From Metabacillus endolithicus (lineage in GTDB: Bacteria > Bacillota > Bacilli > Bacillales > Bacillaceae): DNA of 64,000 nucleotides. Location: contig NZ_CP095550.1 in the NCBI RefSeq assembly GCF_023078335.1, positions 3,392,001-3,456,000 of the forward strand. Direction: 5' to 3'. Position 1 is the stretch's first letter; the number at the start of each line of letters is the position of its first letter. Made by a program: the position numbers and the translations under genes. Shown one piece after another: positions 9,671 through 18,799 of this stretch. A model generated the notes under the pieces. It saw only the letters and a program-made list of their open reading frames with translations, did not search any database and was not told the DNA's origin.

Positions 9671-11956
9671 ATGGAGACGATCGAATTAAATATGAATGTT
9701 TTATGGATTGTTATTGCGACCTTTCTAGTCTTTTTTATGCAGGCTGGCTTCACTTTGCTTGAGGCTGGGTTGGTAAGAGCGAAAAATTCCATTAATGTAG
9801 CAATGAAGAATGTCATTGATTTACTCATTACAACAATTGTGTTTGCCTTGGTTGGTTTTGCATTAATGTTTGGCAGTTCATCTTCTGGATGGATAGGACT
9901 AGATGGATTTTTTTTACGAGGCCTTGAAGAAGATCCTTATAATTGGGCATTTTTATTATTTCAAATTGTTTTTGCTGGAACAGCTGCGACGATCGTTTCC
10001 GGCGCAATTGCTGAACGAGTGAAGTTTGGAGCATATATTATCGGAACTATTATGATAAGTGCAATCATTTATCCAATCTTCGGTCATTGGGCTTGGGGAA
10101 GCTTATGGAGTGGAGAAGATCAAGGGTGGCTTGAGGCACTAGGTTTTATAGATTTCGCTGGTTCAACTGTTGTCCATTCCATTGGGGGCTGGGTTGCTTT
10201 GGCAGCTACGATTATCGTAGGACCTCGAATTGGAAAATATACTTTTACTGGTGAAACTCAAAAATTCGCTATGTCGAATGCAGTTTTAGCTGTAACTGGT
10301 GTATTTATTTTATGGCTTGGTTGGTTTGGGTTTAATGCAGGATCTACCGGAATAGCAGATGTAAGTATTGCAGTAATATCTTTAAACACTCATTTCGGTG
10401 CCGTAAGCGGTGGAACAGCTGCATTAATCATTAGTTGGGTGCTTGATAAAAGACCTCGCGTAGAGGATATATTAAACGGAATTCTCGCAGGTCTTGTTTC
10501 TGTAACGGCAGGTGCTAATATATTAACTCCAGAGTTTGCTTTGATAAGCGGGGCAATTGGTGGAATACTAGTTATTTTCTCTTTAAGATTAATAGACTCT
10601 GTCTTTAAGATTGATGATGCAATTGGAGCGATTGCTGTTCATGGTGTGTGTGGAGCATGGGGAACGCTGGCTTTAGCTTTATTTGCACCACTTGAAAGTC
10701 TTGTGCGTGAAACTAGAATAGAACAAATTGGTGTTCAACTGTTGGGGATAGGAACAGCTTTTGTCTGGGCTTTTGGGATGGGGTTAATCATATATGGAAT
10801 CATGAAATTTACAATGAAAATAAGAGTAGAAAAAGAAGAAGAAGAAGCAGGCTTAAACGTTAGTGAGCATGGTGCTTCAATATCTGTATTAGACACAATT
10901 GTCGCAATGAATGAGATTGCTGCCGCGAAGGGTGATTTAACGAAAAAAATCCACTACGAGGCTGGAGAGGATATGGCCGAGCTTAATGAAGCTTTTAATA
11001 CTGTGCTATCAACGTTAAACGATCTTGTCCATCAAGTAAAAACACAAACAGCTAATGTGCTTTCCACAACAGACAATGTATTATCCCTAAGTGAGGATTC
11101 AAAACAGAGTGCCAGTCTTCAAATGACTGAAATAGATGAAACTTATTCATACGTGACACAATCAGAAAAGTGGTTGGAGAAAGAAATTGAAGTCGAAAAT
11201 CAAGTTATTGCAGAGATTCAGCAGGCATTCTCGTCGATTGAACAAATTGGAAATCAATTAAATTGGATTCAAAAGGAAATATCGGACATTTCAAGCTTTG
11301 TTCATAACGTAGGAGAGCTCAATGAAGATGTGCATCAAAAGATGACATTGTTTAATGAAAATATCTCTAAGATTACCAACTATGCTAATGAAAGTGGGCA
11401 GATGATAGACATTATTACGGATGTTTCTGAACAAATAAACTTATTGTCCCTCAACGCTAGCATTGAAGCAGCAAGAGCTGGGGAATCAGGACGGGGCTTT
11501 ACAATAGTAGCGAATGAGATTAAAAAGCTTGCTCTAAAATCTAAAAGTTCTACTGAAGATATTCGAAAGATGATTCAGCAAACAACACGAGAAACCACTG
11601 CCGGTTTTTCAGAGGTAATAGAGCTTTCTAAAAAAATAGACCTACTTAGCACGGAATTATCCAAAATGCCAAAACGATTTAATACGATTGATGAAAAAGT
11701 CTACCAGGTGAGTCATTTTATGAACAGCTTTCTTGTTACATTAGAACGAGTTAATCAAGATACAGTAACGATCCAAGGAAGAAGATATGAACAACAAGAC
11801 AGCTTTAAGAAAATGACTGGCCGAATGGAACAAGTCTATCAAAATATGAAAACCAACCTAGAACTTTCCTTTGATATGGTAGAAAAAATAAAAACAATGA
11901 AAGAACAAAACGAAGAACTACAACACTCAGTCAGCCAATTTGTTACGGCTAAGTAG
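9671..11956 (+). CDS. Ammonium transporter domain fused to a methyl-accepting chemotaxis signalling domain
   Basis: Residues 1 to about 385 are a complete Amt/Rh-family ammonium channel. It has [14 protein letters not shown] (His169) and [12 protein letters not shown] (His324), the twin pore histidines, and [10 protein letters not shown] at the outer gate. A linker and HAMP-like segment follow (about 407-455). A chemoreceptor signalling hairpin runs from about 456 to 761, with its tip at [24 protein letters not shown] (about 587-610), the CheA/CheW-binding region. Ammonium binding or transport is therefore probably coupled to chemotaxis. No glnK (PII) gene is adjacent, unlike ordinary amtB operons. 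AGGAGG-type SD (GGAGGTAG) lies before the ATG. The gene stands alone between two terminators. Confidence 0.92.
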   Translation: METIELNMNVLWIVIATFLVFFMQAGFTLLEAGLVRAKNSINVAMKNVIDLLITTIVFALVGFALMFGSSSSGWIGLDGFFLRGLEEDPYNWAFLLFQIVFAGTAATIVSGAIAERVKFGAYIIGTIMISAIIYPIFGHWAWGSLWSGEDQGWLEALGFIDFAGSTVVHSIGGWVALAATIIVGPRIGKYTFTGETQKFAMSNAVLAVTGVFILWLGWFGFNAGSTGIADVSIAVISLNTHFGAVSGGTAALIISWVLDKRPRVEDILNGILAGLVSVTAGANILTPEFALISGAIGGILVIFSLRLIDSVFKIDDAIGAIAVHGVCGAWGTLALALFAPLESLVRETRIEQIGVQLLGIGTAFVWAFGMGLIIYGIMKFTMKIRVEKEEEEAGLNVSEHGASISVLDTIVAMNEIAAAKGDLTKKIHYEAGEDMAELNEAFNTVLSTLNDLVHQVKTQTANVLSTTDNVLSLSEDSKQSASLQMTEIDETYSYVTQSEKWLEKEIEVENQVIAEIQQAFSSIEQIGNQLNWIQKEISDISSFVHNVGELNEDVHQKMTLFNENISKITNYANESGQMIDIITDVSEQINLLSLNASIEAARAGESGRGFTIVANEIKKLALKSKSSTEDIRKMIQQTTRETTAGFSEVIELSKKIDLLSTELSKMPKRFNTIDEKVYQVSHFMNSFLVTLERVNQDTVTIQGRRYEQQDSFKKMTGRMEQVYQNMKTNLELSFDMVEKIKTMKEQNEELQHSVSQFVTAK

Positions 11957-11978
11957 CTGTGTATCTATCTAATAATCA

Positions 11979-12015
11979 ACAAGAATAGAGTCATTGGGCT
12001 TTATTCTTGTTTTTG
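11979..12015 (+). terminator. Terminator after the Amt-receptor gene
   Basis: ACAAGAATA and TATTCTTGT pair around a 14-base loop, followed by TTTTTG. Confidence 0.8.
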
Positions 12016-12078
12016 TAATAGGTGATTGCATTAGTGAAAATTGAAGCATTATAATCATATTTTAAAACGACTAGTGAA

Positions 12079-12200
12079 ATGGAGCGGAAGACACTTGACT
12101 CCTGCGGGAGGTAGAGGAAAGGGTGAGACCCCGCAGGCGATGTCGAGGAGGCTCAGCTTCCTCCCCGCGGAAAGCAAGTGTCTGTAGCGTAATGGAACGG
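12079..12200. repeat. GC-rich structured intergenic repeat of the Bacillaceae type
   Basis: About 120 bases, clearly richer in G+C than the surroundings. The ends pair: AGACACTTG (12089-12097) with CAAGTGTCT (12175-12183). Inside, CCTGCGGG (12101-12108) pairs with CCCGCAGG (12130-12137), and GAGGAGG pairs with CCTCC near 12145-12165. The result is a branched fold with GTGAGACCCCGC and GAGGAGGCTCAGC blocks. From memory, elements with these blocks recur in many Bacillaceae intergenic regions. A reverse-strand open frame across it is not a gene. Confidence 0.7.
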
Positions 12201-12273
12201 TCTAAATCTATAGCCCCTTTATAAAGTAACATCCTATTATCTATGAAAAATAGGAACAATTTTGAAAAAAAGA

Positions 12274-12302
12274 TTGAATAATAAATAATATTTTCATATA
12301 AT
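12274..12302 (+). promoter_or_regulatory. Sigma-A promoter of the LacI-family gene
   Basis: TTGAAT (12274-12279), a 17-base spacer, and a perfect TATAAT (12297-12302). The predicted transcription start falls on the operator at 12309. Confidence 0.75.
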
Positions 12303-12308
12303 TAAAAC

Positions 12309-12322
12309 TGAAAACGTTTCCA
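12309..12322. promoter_or_regulatory. LacI-family/cre-like operator
   Basis: TGAAAACGTTTCCA matches the catabolite-responsive element TGWNANCGNTNWCA at 13 of 14 positions and has the CG centre typical of LacI-family operators. It overlaps the expected +1, a repressing position. It could serve CcpA or the regulator encoded just downstream. Confidence 0.65.
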
Positions 12323-12369
12323 AAGGTCAAACAAGGTGGGCAACATAGAGCCTATGGGGAGGGAGAAAT

Positions 12370-13389
12370 TTGTCTACCATTGAAGATGTCGCGAAACTAG
12401 CGGGTTTATCTAGGACAACTGTATCTCGAGTCTTAAATGATCATCCGTATGTTTCTGATGAGAAAAAGAAGCTTGTACAAAAAGCAATGGAACAATTGGG
12501 GTATGTTCCGAATTCTGCTGCAAGAAGCTTAAGAAATCAAAAAACCGGGATTATTGCGGTTTTGATACCTAGAATATCAGATCCGTTTTTTAGTCAATTG
12601 ATTGAAATCTTAGAGATGGAAGCTTCTTCTAAAGGGTATCAATTAATTATTTGCCAGACACAATTTTCAAAACAAAAAGAATGCCGTTATTTAAACCTCC
12701 TGAAAACCAAGCAGGTAGATGGGGTCATTATGACATCAGTTGAAAATGATTGGTCAGTTATTGACACTTATTTGAACTTCGGTCCGGTCATTCTTTGTAA
12801 TGAAAATGTAGATTGTGCTCAAGTACCTATGGTGTATATAAATCAGGCAGAAAGTGGCTACATGGTTGCAAAGTATCTGCTTGAAAGGGGTCATACACGT
12901 ATTGCGTACTGTTCTAGTGGAATGAGTAGAAAAGGAACACAGTCGAGACTGGAAGGATTTATGTCTGCTTTACAAGAAGCAGATATACATGATTATGATC
13001 AGTACTTTTTTGAAAGGGTTTCCACAGTGGGTGATGGTCAGCAGATTTTTCGAAAGCTTGAAAATATGAAGGCTGCACCAACTGCATTAATTGCTGGTGA
13101 AGATGCTGTGGCAGCGGGCATTATCTCTGAGGCTAAGAAGTTAGGCTGGAATATTCCTGGAGATTTGACGGTTGTTGGATATGACCATATGACAATGACA
13201 AAATTAATTGATCCAATGATTGCAACGGTTATACAACCAGTAGAGATCATGGCTAAAAAATCAATTGAAGTCATTTGCGAAAAAATACATAAAAAACAAT
13301 TCCGTGTTTTTGAGAACCATGAATTCTCTTCAAAACTAGTATTTCGACAATCATTATTAAACAATAGAAATCTAGTTGCGACATCTTAA
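12370..13389 (+). CDS. LacI-family transcriptional regulator
   Basis: The N-terminal helix-turn-helix STIEDVAKLAGLSRTTVSRV (residues 2-21) and hinge helix NSAARSLR are typical of LacI/GalR repressors. A periplasmic-binding-protein-like sugar domain follows from about residue 60. The start is TTG, preceded by GGGGAGGGAG. Length is 339 residues, normal for the family. No sugar genes adjoin it, so its effector and regulon are unknown. A LacI-type operator over its own promoter suggests autoregulation. It is flanked by the structured repeat and by two terminators. Confidence 0.9.
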   Translation: MSTIEDVAKLAGLSRTTVSRVLNDHPYVSDEKKKLVQKAMEQLGYVPNSAARSLRNQKTGIIAVLIPRISDPFFSQLIEILEMEASSKGYQLIICQTQFSKQKECRYLNLLKTKQVDGVIMTSVENDWSVIDTYLNFGPVILCNENVDCAQVPMVYINQAESGYMVAKYLLERGHTRIAYCSSGMSRKGTQSRLEGFMSALQEADIHDYDQYFFERVSTVGDGQQIFRKLENMKAAPTALIAGEDAVAAGIISEAKKLGWNIPGDLTVVGYDHMTMTKLIDPMIATVIQPVEIMAKKSIEVICEKIHKKQFRVFENHEFSSKLVFRQSLLNNRNLVATS

Positions 13390-13390
13390 A

Positions 13391-13421
13391 GAAGAAGGAG
13401 ATCCTAACCTTCTTCTTTTTT
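13391..13421 (+). terminator. Terminator after the LacI-family gene
   Basis: GAAGAAGG and CCTTCTTC form a perfect eight-base stem, then TTTTT. Confidence 0.9.
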
Positions 13422-13436
13422 ATTTTTATGCATGAA

Positions 13437-13474
13437 AAAGAAACTAAGGTGTAGAGTCCTTAGTTTCTTTTTTT
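13437..13474. terminator. Bidirectional terminator between the LacI-family gene and yhfH
   Basis: AAAGAAACTAAGG and CCTTAGTTTCTTT form a 13-base perfect stem with A and T tracts on both sides. It can serve yhfH on the minus strand. Confidence 0.85.
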
Positions 13475-13536
13475 GTTCTGTATCAGATGTGAAAATATAA
13501 AGCTGTTATTGAACAGATTAGGCGCAAGTAAACGAT

Positions 13537-13671
13537 TTAGATTTCAGTAACATGTAAGCATTCATTGCAAGTGTTACCATAGCACTCATGTTGTTCTTCA
13601 ATTTCGTTGCCACATTCTTTACATTGTTTTTTAGGTAAGTTTCTGAAAAATTCAGTTATTTTCATGATCAT
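13537..13671 (-). CDS. yhfH: YhfH-family small zinc-ribbon-like protein
   Basis: This 44-residue protein is MIMKITEFFRNLPKKQCKEC followed by GNEIEEQHECYGNTCNECLH and a short tail. Five cysteines include two CxxC pairs (KQCKECG and TCNEC), which suggest a metal-binding ribbon. Position and sequence match the YhfH family next to yhfI in Bacillus. GGAGGGG precedes the start. It is separately transcribed on the minus strand, from its own promoter to the 13437 terminator. Function is unknown. Confidence 0.88.
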   Translation of the reverse strand: MIMKITEFFRNLPKKQCKECGNEIEEQHECYGNTCNECLHVTEI

Positions 13672-13703
13672 TTGGAATCCCCTCCGTTTGATTTGTTACA
13701 CTC

Positions 13704-13733
13704 ATTGTATTATAACAGTTTAAAAAGTGTCAA
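13704..13733 (-). promoter_or_regulatory. Promoter of yhfH
   Basis: On the minus strand, a perfect TTGACA (13733-13728), an 18-base spacer and TACAAT (13709-13704). Confidence 0.65.
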
Positions 13734-13899
13734 CAACTGTTTTGTAACAATTTTCGAGTGAATAGGTAAAAGTTGTTGATTTGTAAGAGTTTTACTAACT
13801 AAAAATAGGTGTTAGCCAATTTTTGGTATAAAGTATTTCGATTTTATGAATCCTAATACTGGTTTATAATGGAAAGATCAATAAGTAGGGGGATTAGAG

Positions 13900-14634
13900 A
13901 TGGAAGTAACAGTTGTTGGCTTTTGGGGTGGTTTTCCCAAAGCAAATGAAGCTACATCAGGATATTTAGTGGAGTCAAATGGATTTAAACTACTGGTGGA
14001 TTGTGGGAGTGCTGTGCTATCAAAACTACAAGAGTACTTAGCAATTGATGAATTGGATGCCGTCATTTTATCCCACTATCATCACGATCATATCGCTGAT
14101 GTTGGTCCCCTGCAATATGCTCGCTATGTTACAACGATCCTTAATGGAAAAGGAAAAACGCTGCCAATTTATGGTCATAAGTTAGATGATGAAGGCTTTC
14201 AGAAGCTAACATATAAAGATGCAACTAAAGGTATCGAGTATACATCAGATCAAGTGGTTTCGGTTGGGCCCTTTACTATCTCTTTTTTAGAAACATCTCA
14301 TCCGGCACCATGCTTTGCAATGAAAATAACAGATCATAAGTCAACGGTCATTTATACGGCAGATTCTAGCTATAAGCATGAGTTTATACCGTTTTCAAAT
14401 AAAGCTGATCTCCTTATCGCTGAGTGCAGTCTTTATTCACATCAAGATGGTGCGAAGATGGGGCATATGAATAGTCGGGAAGTTGGAGAAATTGCTCAAA
14501 AAGCAGGAGTGAACCAACTTCTTATTACTCATTTACCTCATTTTGGAGATCATAATGATTTAAAAAGAGATGCGGGGAAGATCTTCTCAGGTAAAGTACT
14601 TCTTGCCAAGAGTGGTCTGAAAATTAATTGTTAG
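13900..14634 (+). CDS. yhfI: MBL-fold metallo-hydrolase YhfI
   Basis: This is a cytoplasmic metallo-beta-lactamase-fold hydrolase. The two-zinc motif SHYHHDHIAD lies at about residues 58-67. Further ligands are probably in FLETSHPAPC, YTADSSY and LLITHLPHFGDH. The protein has 244 residues. AGGGGG lies before the ATG. A TATAAT at 13865-13870 with a poor -35 may be its promoter. Substrate unknown; the family includes RNase Z-like and phosphodiesterase members. Position next to yhfH and lcfB is as in B. subtilis. Confidence 0.9.
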   Translation: MEVTVVGFWGGFPKANEATSGYLVESNGFKLLVDCGSAVLSKLQEYLAIDELDAVILSHYHHDHIADVGPLQYARYVTTILNGKGKTLPIYGHKLDDEGFQKLTYKDATKGIEYTSDQVVSVGPFTISFLETSHPAPCFAMKITDHKSTVIYTADSSYKHEFIPFSNKADLLIAECSLYSHQDGAKMGHMNSREVGEIAQKAGVNQLLITHLPHFGDHNDLKRDAGKIFSGKVLLAKSGLKINC

Positions 14635-14665
14635 TAAAGGGTTACTACTTACTAGTGACCCTTTA
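14635..14665 (+). terminator. Terminator after yhfI
   Basis: TAAAGGGTTACTA and TAGTGACCCTTTA pair (one G-U) around a five-base loop. There is only a weak T tract after it. Confidence 0.7.
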
Positions 14666-14798
14666 TCTGTAAAAATATTTTAACTTCAAAATGAATACAG
14701 GTAAAAAATTCGGCTTAAGTTAATTGGAAATCACTATAATTGCTTCAAAGAAATTCCTATAAAACTGTAAAATATAATATGAAATCCATTCCATGTGA

Positions 14799-14827
14799 TT
14801 GTATAATTTTTCTTCTTTCAATATAAT
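14799..14827 (+). promoter_or_regulatory. Upstream promoter candidate in the lcfB leader
   Basis: TTGTAT (14799-14804), 17 bases, and TATAAT (14822-14827). The gap 14666-14986 holds no gene; besides this and the two sites below it contains only AT-rich sequence. Confidence 0.45.
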
Positions 14828-14907
14828 AAAGATAGAATATTTATAAAGTTGGCGATATGAGTAATTTATAAAGCCTATATGAAAAAACGAATATTCTAGT
14901 GTAGCCG

Positions 14908-14936
14908 TTGTCTCATGGATAGCAAGGGAGTATTTT
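14908..14936 (+). promoter_or_regulatory. Promoter of lcfB
   Basis: TTGTCT (14908-14913), 17 bases, TATTTT (14931-14936). The predicted start lies just before the FadR-like box. Confidence 0.5.
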
Positions 14937-14949
14937 TAAAAATACAAAA

Positions 14950-14967
14950 TGAATGGTTGTTCATTCA
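14950..14967. promoter_or_regulatory. FadR-like operator before lcfB
   Basis: TGAATGGTTGTTCATTCA matches the Bacillus FadR box TGAATGAMTANTCATTCA at all but the central positions and has perfect TGAATG/CATTCA arms. B. subtilis lcfB is a known FadR target, so acyl-CoA-relieved repression is likely. Confidence 0.75.
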
Positions 14968-14986
14968 TTTTTAAAGGGGTGGGAGA

Positions 14987-16545
14987 ATGAATTTATCTTT
15001 ACGGTTTTCAGAAACTGTAAAAGAACATGGAACAAAGCCGGCATTTATTTTTGAAGGTAATGAAACTTCTTATTTGCAGTTAGAGGGAGCAATTAATCAA
15101 TTTGCAAGCAGCTTAACAGACATGGGAATAAACAAAGGGGATCATGTCGCAGTTGTATTAGGGAATTCACCTTATTTTGTTATCTCTTTATACGGAGCTT
15201 TAAGAGCTGGAGCAACCGTTATTCCGATCAATCCTATCTACACACCTGATGAAATTGCTTATATTGTTAATAACGGAGATGTTAAGTCAGTCATTACGTT
15301 AGATTTGTTAATACCGTTATTTGAAAAAATGAATGAAAAGCTGCCGAAGCTTGAACACATTATTACGTGTGAAACACCACCTACTGATAGCAAAACCGAT
15401 GTAGATGTAACGAAGCTATCTATTTACACAAAAATGAAAGGGTTTACAAAAATGCTTTCAACAGGTAACCCGAGCTTTGTTGGTCCAGAGTTATCAGATG
15501 ATGATGTTGCTGTTATTCTCTATACGTCTGGTACAACTGGTAAACCAAAGGGTGCGATGTTGACGCATAAAAACTTATATAGCAATGCAATTGATACGGC
15601 AAATTATTTAAAGATTACAAGTGATGATATTGTTGTGACAACATTGCCGATGTTTCATGTATTTTGCTTAACAGTTTCTTTAAATGCACCTTTAATGAAT
15701 GGAGCCACATTACTTATTGTTCCGAGATTCAGTCCTGAAATTGCTTTTGAATTGGTTAAGAGCTATCAGGCAACAGTTTTTGCTGGAGTTCCAACTATGT
15801 ATAACTTCTTACTTCAGTATGACAAAGCACAGCCTGATGATTTAAAGTCTTTGCGCATTTGTATCTCAGGTGGGGCATCAATGCCTGTAGCATTATTGAA
15901 AGGATTTGAACAAAAGTTCAAAGTCATTGTTTCTGAGGGTTATGGTTTATCTGAAGCTTCTCCGGTTACTTGCTTTAATCCACTTGACCGCCCAAGAAAG
16001 GCTGGTTCAATTGGTACAAATATTGTGAACGTTGAAAATAAGGTTGTAAATGAGCTTGGAGAGGAATTACCACCAAATCATGTAGGAGAGCTTATCGTTA
16101 GGGGTCCTAATGTTATGAAGAAATTTATTATAAAATGCCAGAAGAAACGGCACATACATTACGAGACGGTTGGCTATATACAGGTGATTTGGCAAGACAG
16201 GATGAAGAAGGGTATTTCTATATTGTTGATCGGAAGAAAGATATGATTATTGTAGGTGGTTATAATGTATATCCACGTGAAGTGGAAGAGGTACTTTATA
16301 ATCATGAAGAAGTTGTAGAGGTTGCTGTATTAGGTGTGCCTGATCCAAATTTCGGCGAAGCAGTCAAATGCTTTGTCGTCGTTAAGGATGACAAAATGAC
16401 AGAGGATGACCTTTTAGAGTACTGTAAACAGCACCTTGCTAAGTACAAAGTACCTAGTTCAATTGAATTCTTAGAAGAGCTACCAAAGAATACAACTGGG
16501 AAGATATTAAGGAGAGCTCTAAAAGATCAAGTTTTACAAAAATAG
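14987..16545 (+). pseudogene. lcfB: Long-chain fatty acid-CoA ligase LcfB (YhfL), frameshifted
   Basis: This ligase activates long-chain fatty acids with ATP and CoA for beta-oxidation. The AMP-binding motif YTSGTTGKPKGAML (about residue 180), the GYGLSEASPV block and [11 protein letters not shown] are in the first frame. The second frame holds [20 protein letters not shown] and [11 protein letters not shown] (the C-terminal lysine). One missing T in the TTT at 16124-16126 separates them; restoring it gives [18 protein letters not shown]. The repaired protein is about 519 residues, the family length. AAAGGGGTGGGAG precedes the ATG. A FadR-like box controls it. Confidence 0.9.
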
Positions 16546-16588
16546 TATTTTGCTAGAATGAAATGAATGGTATTTTTTTCATTAACAA

Positions 16589-16622
16589 AAACACAGATAT
16601 CCTTATGATATCTGTGTTTTTT
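16589..16622 (+). terminator. Terminator after lcfB
   Basis: AAACACAGATATC and GATATCTGTGTTT form a 13-base perfect stem followed by T residues. Confidence 0.92.
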
Positions 16623-16687
16623 CGCTTTAAAGTGAGGAAGTGTAGGGTGAAAAATAGAAAAAAACATTATTAAATTTTCAAAAAATA

Positions 16688-16715
16688 TTGAACTATTTGA
16701 TTTCTACTGTATAAT
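16688..16715 (+). promoter_or_regulatory. Promoter of the ABC importer operon
   Basis: TTGAAC (16688-16693), 16 bases, and a perfect TATAAT (16710-16715). The leader of about 50 bases contains three short direct repeats of the type ATAAAAGC (near 16724-16745) and is too short for a T-box or a typical riboswitch. Confidence 0.7.
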
Positions 16716-16773
16716 TTAATCAATAAAAGCATAAAAGCATAAAAGGGTATAAGAATTAAAGGGGGACTTTTGA

Positions 16774-17790
16774 ATGAAAAAAGGTTGGAAAATGGGTACA
16801 GGTTTAATGCTTGCTAGCTTTCTAGCATTATCAGGTTGTGGAGGTAGTGAAGGAACGTCTGAAAGTAGCAGCGGAGACTCTGGTTCAGATGCTGGTAGCG
16901 GAGAAAAGACCTATACAATTGGTGTAAACCAAATCGTTGAACATCCATCACTTGATGCAGCATTAGAAGGATTTAAAGCAGCATTAAAAGAAAAAGGCTT
17001 GGAAGTTGAATATGATGTTCAAATTGCACAAGGAGATCAAAATAATAGCCAAACGATTGCTAATAACTTTGTTGGTGATGGAGTTGACTTAATATTCGCT
17101 AACTCAACACCAAGCGCTCAGAGTGCTTTAAATGCAACAACAGATATTCCAATTATCTTTACTTCTGTAACAGATCCAGTTGGAGGCGGCTTAGTAAAAA
17201 GCTTTGAAGAACCTGGTGCAAACATAACAGGAACAACAGATACACATCCGGATGCGATTCCTAATACAGTGAAGTTTATTGATGAGAACATTGAAGGCAC
17301 TAAAGTTGGGATGATCTATAACTCTGGAGAACAGAACTCTGTTGCTCAAATTGATCTTGTTAAGAAAGCAATGGAAGGTACAGATTTAGAGGTTGTTGAA
17401 GCTTCTGTATCAACATCAGCAGAAGTAAAACAAGCAACAGAATCTTTAGTTGGTAAAGTTGATTCTTTATATGTTATCACAGATAACACAGTAGTTTCTG
17501 CATTAGAAAGTGTAATTGGTGTTGCTAGTGATAATGATATTCCATTATTTGTTGGTGAGCTTGATTCAGTTGCACGTGGTGGCTTTGCTGCCTATGGTTT
17601 TGACTATTATGATATTGGCTTTGAAGCAGGGGAAATGGCAGTTAGTATTTTAAATGGTGAGAAAAAAGCAAGTGAAATTCCAGTACAATATCCTCAAAAA
17701 CTTAAACTGCAAATCAATGCAAAATCAGCTGAGGATATGGGAATTGAAATAAAAGAGGAATGGAAAGAAGAAGCAGAAATTCTTGAATAA
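16774..17790 (+). CDS. ABC transporter substrate-binding lipoprotein (TrpX-like)
   Basis: The N-terminus has a lipoprotein signal peptide with lipobox LSGC (Cys22), followed by a Ser/Gly-rich linker (about 24-45). A two-lobed periplasmic-binding fold of the TrpX-like ABC substrate-binding family fills the rest, with NSTPSAQSALN and YGFDYYDIGFEAGEMA typical of that family. It would sit on the outer membrane face and deliver a small molecule to the permease encoded next. The streptococcal relatives are linked to tryptophan, but no T-box is present here and the substrate is unknown. AAAGGGGG precedes the ATG. Confidence 0.88.
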   Translation: MKKGWKMGTGLMLASFLALSGCGGSEGTSESSSGDSGSDAGSGEKTYTIGVNQIVEHPSLDAALEGFKAALKEKGLEVEYDVQIAQGDQNNSQTIANNFVGDGVDLIFANSTPSAQSALNATTDIPIIFTSVTDPVGGGLVKSFEEPGANITGTTDTHPDAIPNTVKFIDENIEGTKVGMIYNSGEQNSVAQIDLVKKAMEGTDLEVVEASVSTSAEVKQATESLVGKVDSLYVITDNTVVSALESVIGVASDNDIPLFVGELDSVARGGFAAYGFDYYDIGFEAGEMAVSILNGEKKASEIPVQYPQKLKLQINAKSAEDMGIEIKEEWKEEAEILE

Positions 17791-17802
17791 AGGTGAGAAA
17801 TT

Positions 17803-18799
17803 ATGTTTACGTACCCTATTTGGATCAGTAGAGTCAGGCTTAATTTATGCGATTATGGCTCTTGGAGTATACTTATCATTTAGAATATTAGACTTTCCTG
17901 ATTTAACAGTAGACGGCAGCTTTGTAACTGGCGCAGCAGTGAGTGCCGTATTAATTGTTAACGGTGTGAATCCTTTCCTGGCCACATTAGTCGCATTGGT
18001 TGTAGGATTTCTGGCTGGCTGCATCACAGGGGTGCTGCACACTAAGGGAAATATTAATCCTCTTCTATCGGGAATATTAATGATGATCGCCTTGTATTCT
18101 ATTAATCTTAGAATTATGGGAAAATCAAATGTTCCGTTACTACAGGAAGAAACTGTTTTTACACAACTTTTAGAAGGCTGGAACAAGCTTGGGATTGATG
18201 CTGGCCTTAAAAGTCTTTTTATTTCAATTGGCCTGGAGGGGTTTGTTCCGAAAACATGGTCAGTTGTTATTACGATGTTAATCATGATTTTAGTAATTAA
18301 ATACCTTTTAGACTATTTCCTGAAAACAGAGCTTGGTCTAGCGATTAGAGCTGTTGGTGATAATCAAAATATGATTACGAGCTTTTCTGCAAATACAGAT
18401 ATGCTCAAAATTGTAGGACTTGGTTTATCGAATGCACTTGTAGCATTTTCCGGCGCATTTATTGCTCAGTATAATGGCTTTAGCGATGTTGGTATGGGTA
18501 TAGGGATGATTATCATTGGTTTAGCATCTGTTATTATTGGTGAGGCATTAGTTGGTACAAAAACAATTGTTCGTGCAACGATAGCCGTTATTATCGGAGC
18601 AATTGTCTATCGAATTATTGTTGCGATGGCACTTCGAGTAAACTTTTTCGAAACAGGAGATATGAAGCTGATTACAGCATGTATTGTTATAGGAGCACTT
18701 GTTATTCCGCAAATCATTGATAAGCAAAAAGATAAACGGAAGAAAAGCTTACGAAGAAAGCGGGGTGCGAACATTGCTACAACTAAAGCAAATATATAA
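17803..18799 (+). CDS. ABC transporter permease (TrpY-like), start region uncertain
   Basis: This integral membrane permease (about nine segments) belongs to the branched-chain-amino-acid/sugar-type permease superfamily, with DFPDLTVDGSFVTGAAV near the N-terminus and GLASVIIGEALVG near the loop that contacts the ATPase. As written, the frame opens only from a TTG at 17783 with a weak ribosome binding site. AAGGTGAG lies correctly before ATG 17803, which is in another frame. Removing one C from CCC at 17814-17816 would give MFTYLFGSVESGLIYAIM, a natural start. I infer a one-base insertion. The gene follows the binding-protein gene directly and overlaps the ATPase gene. Confidence 0.82.

Noticed and set aside
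9577..9828. Minus-strand gene overlapping the Amt gene start
   Set aside because: It is antisense to the conserved Amt N-terminus and has no ribosome binding site or recognisable domain.
12071..12259. Reverse-strand gene across the GC-rich repeat
   Set aside because: Its residues are dictated by the structured repeat, and frames of this type appear wherever that element occurs.
16722..16773. T-box or riboswitch before the TrpX-like ABC operon
   Set aside because: The leader is only about 50 bases, with no specifier stem, antiterminator or terminator.
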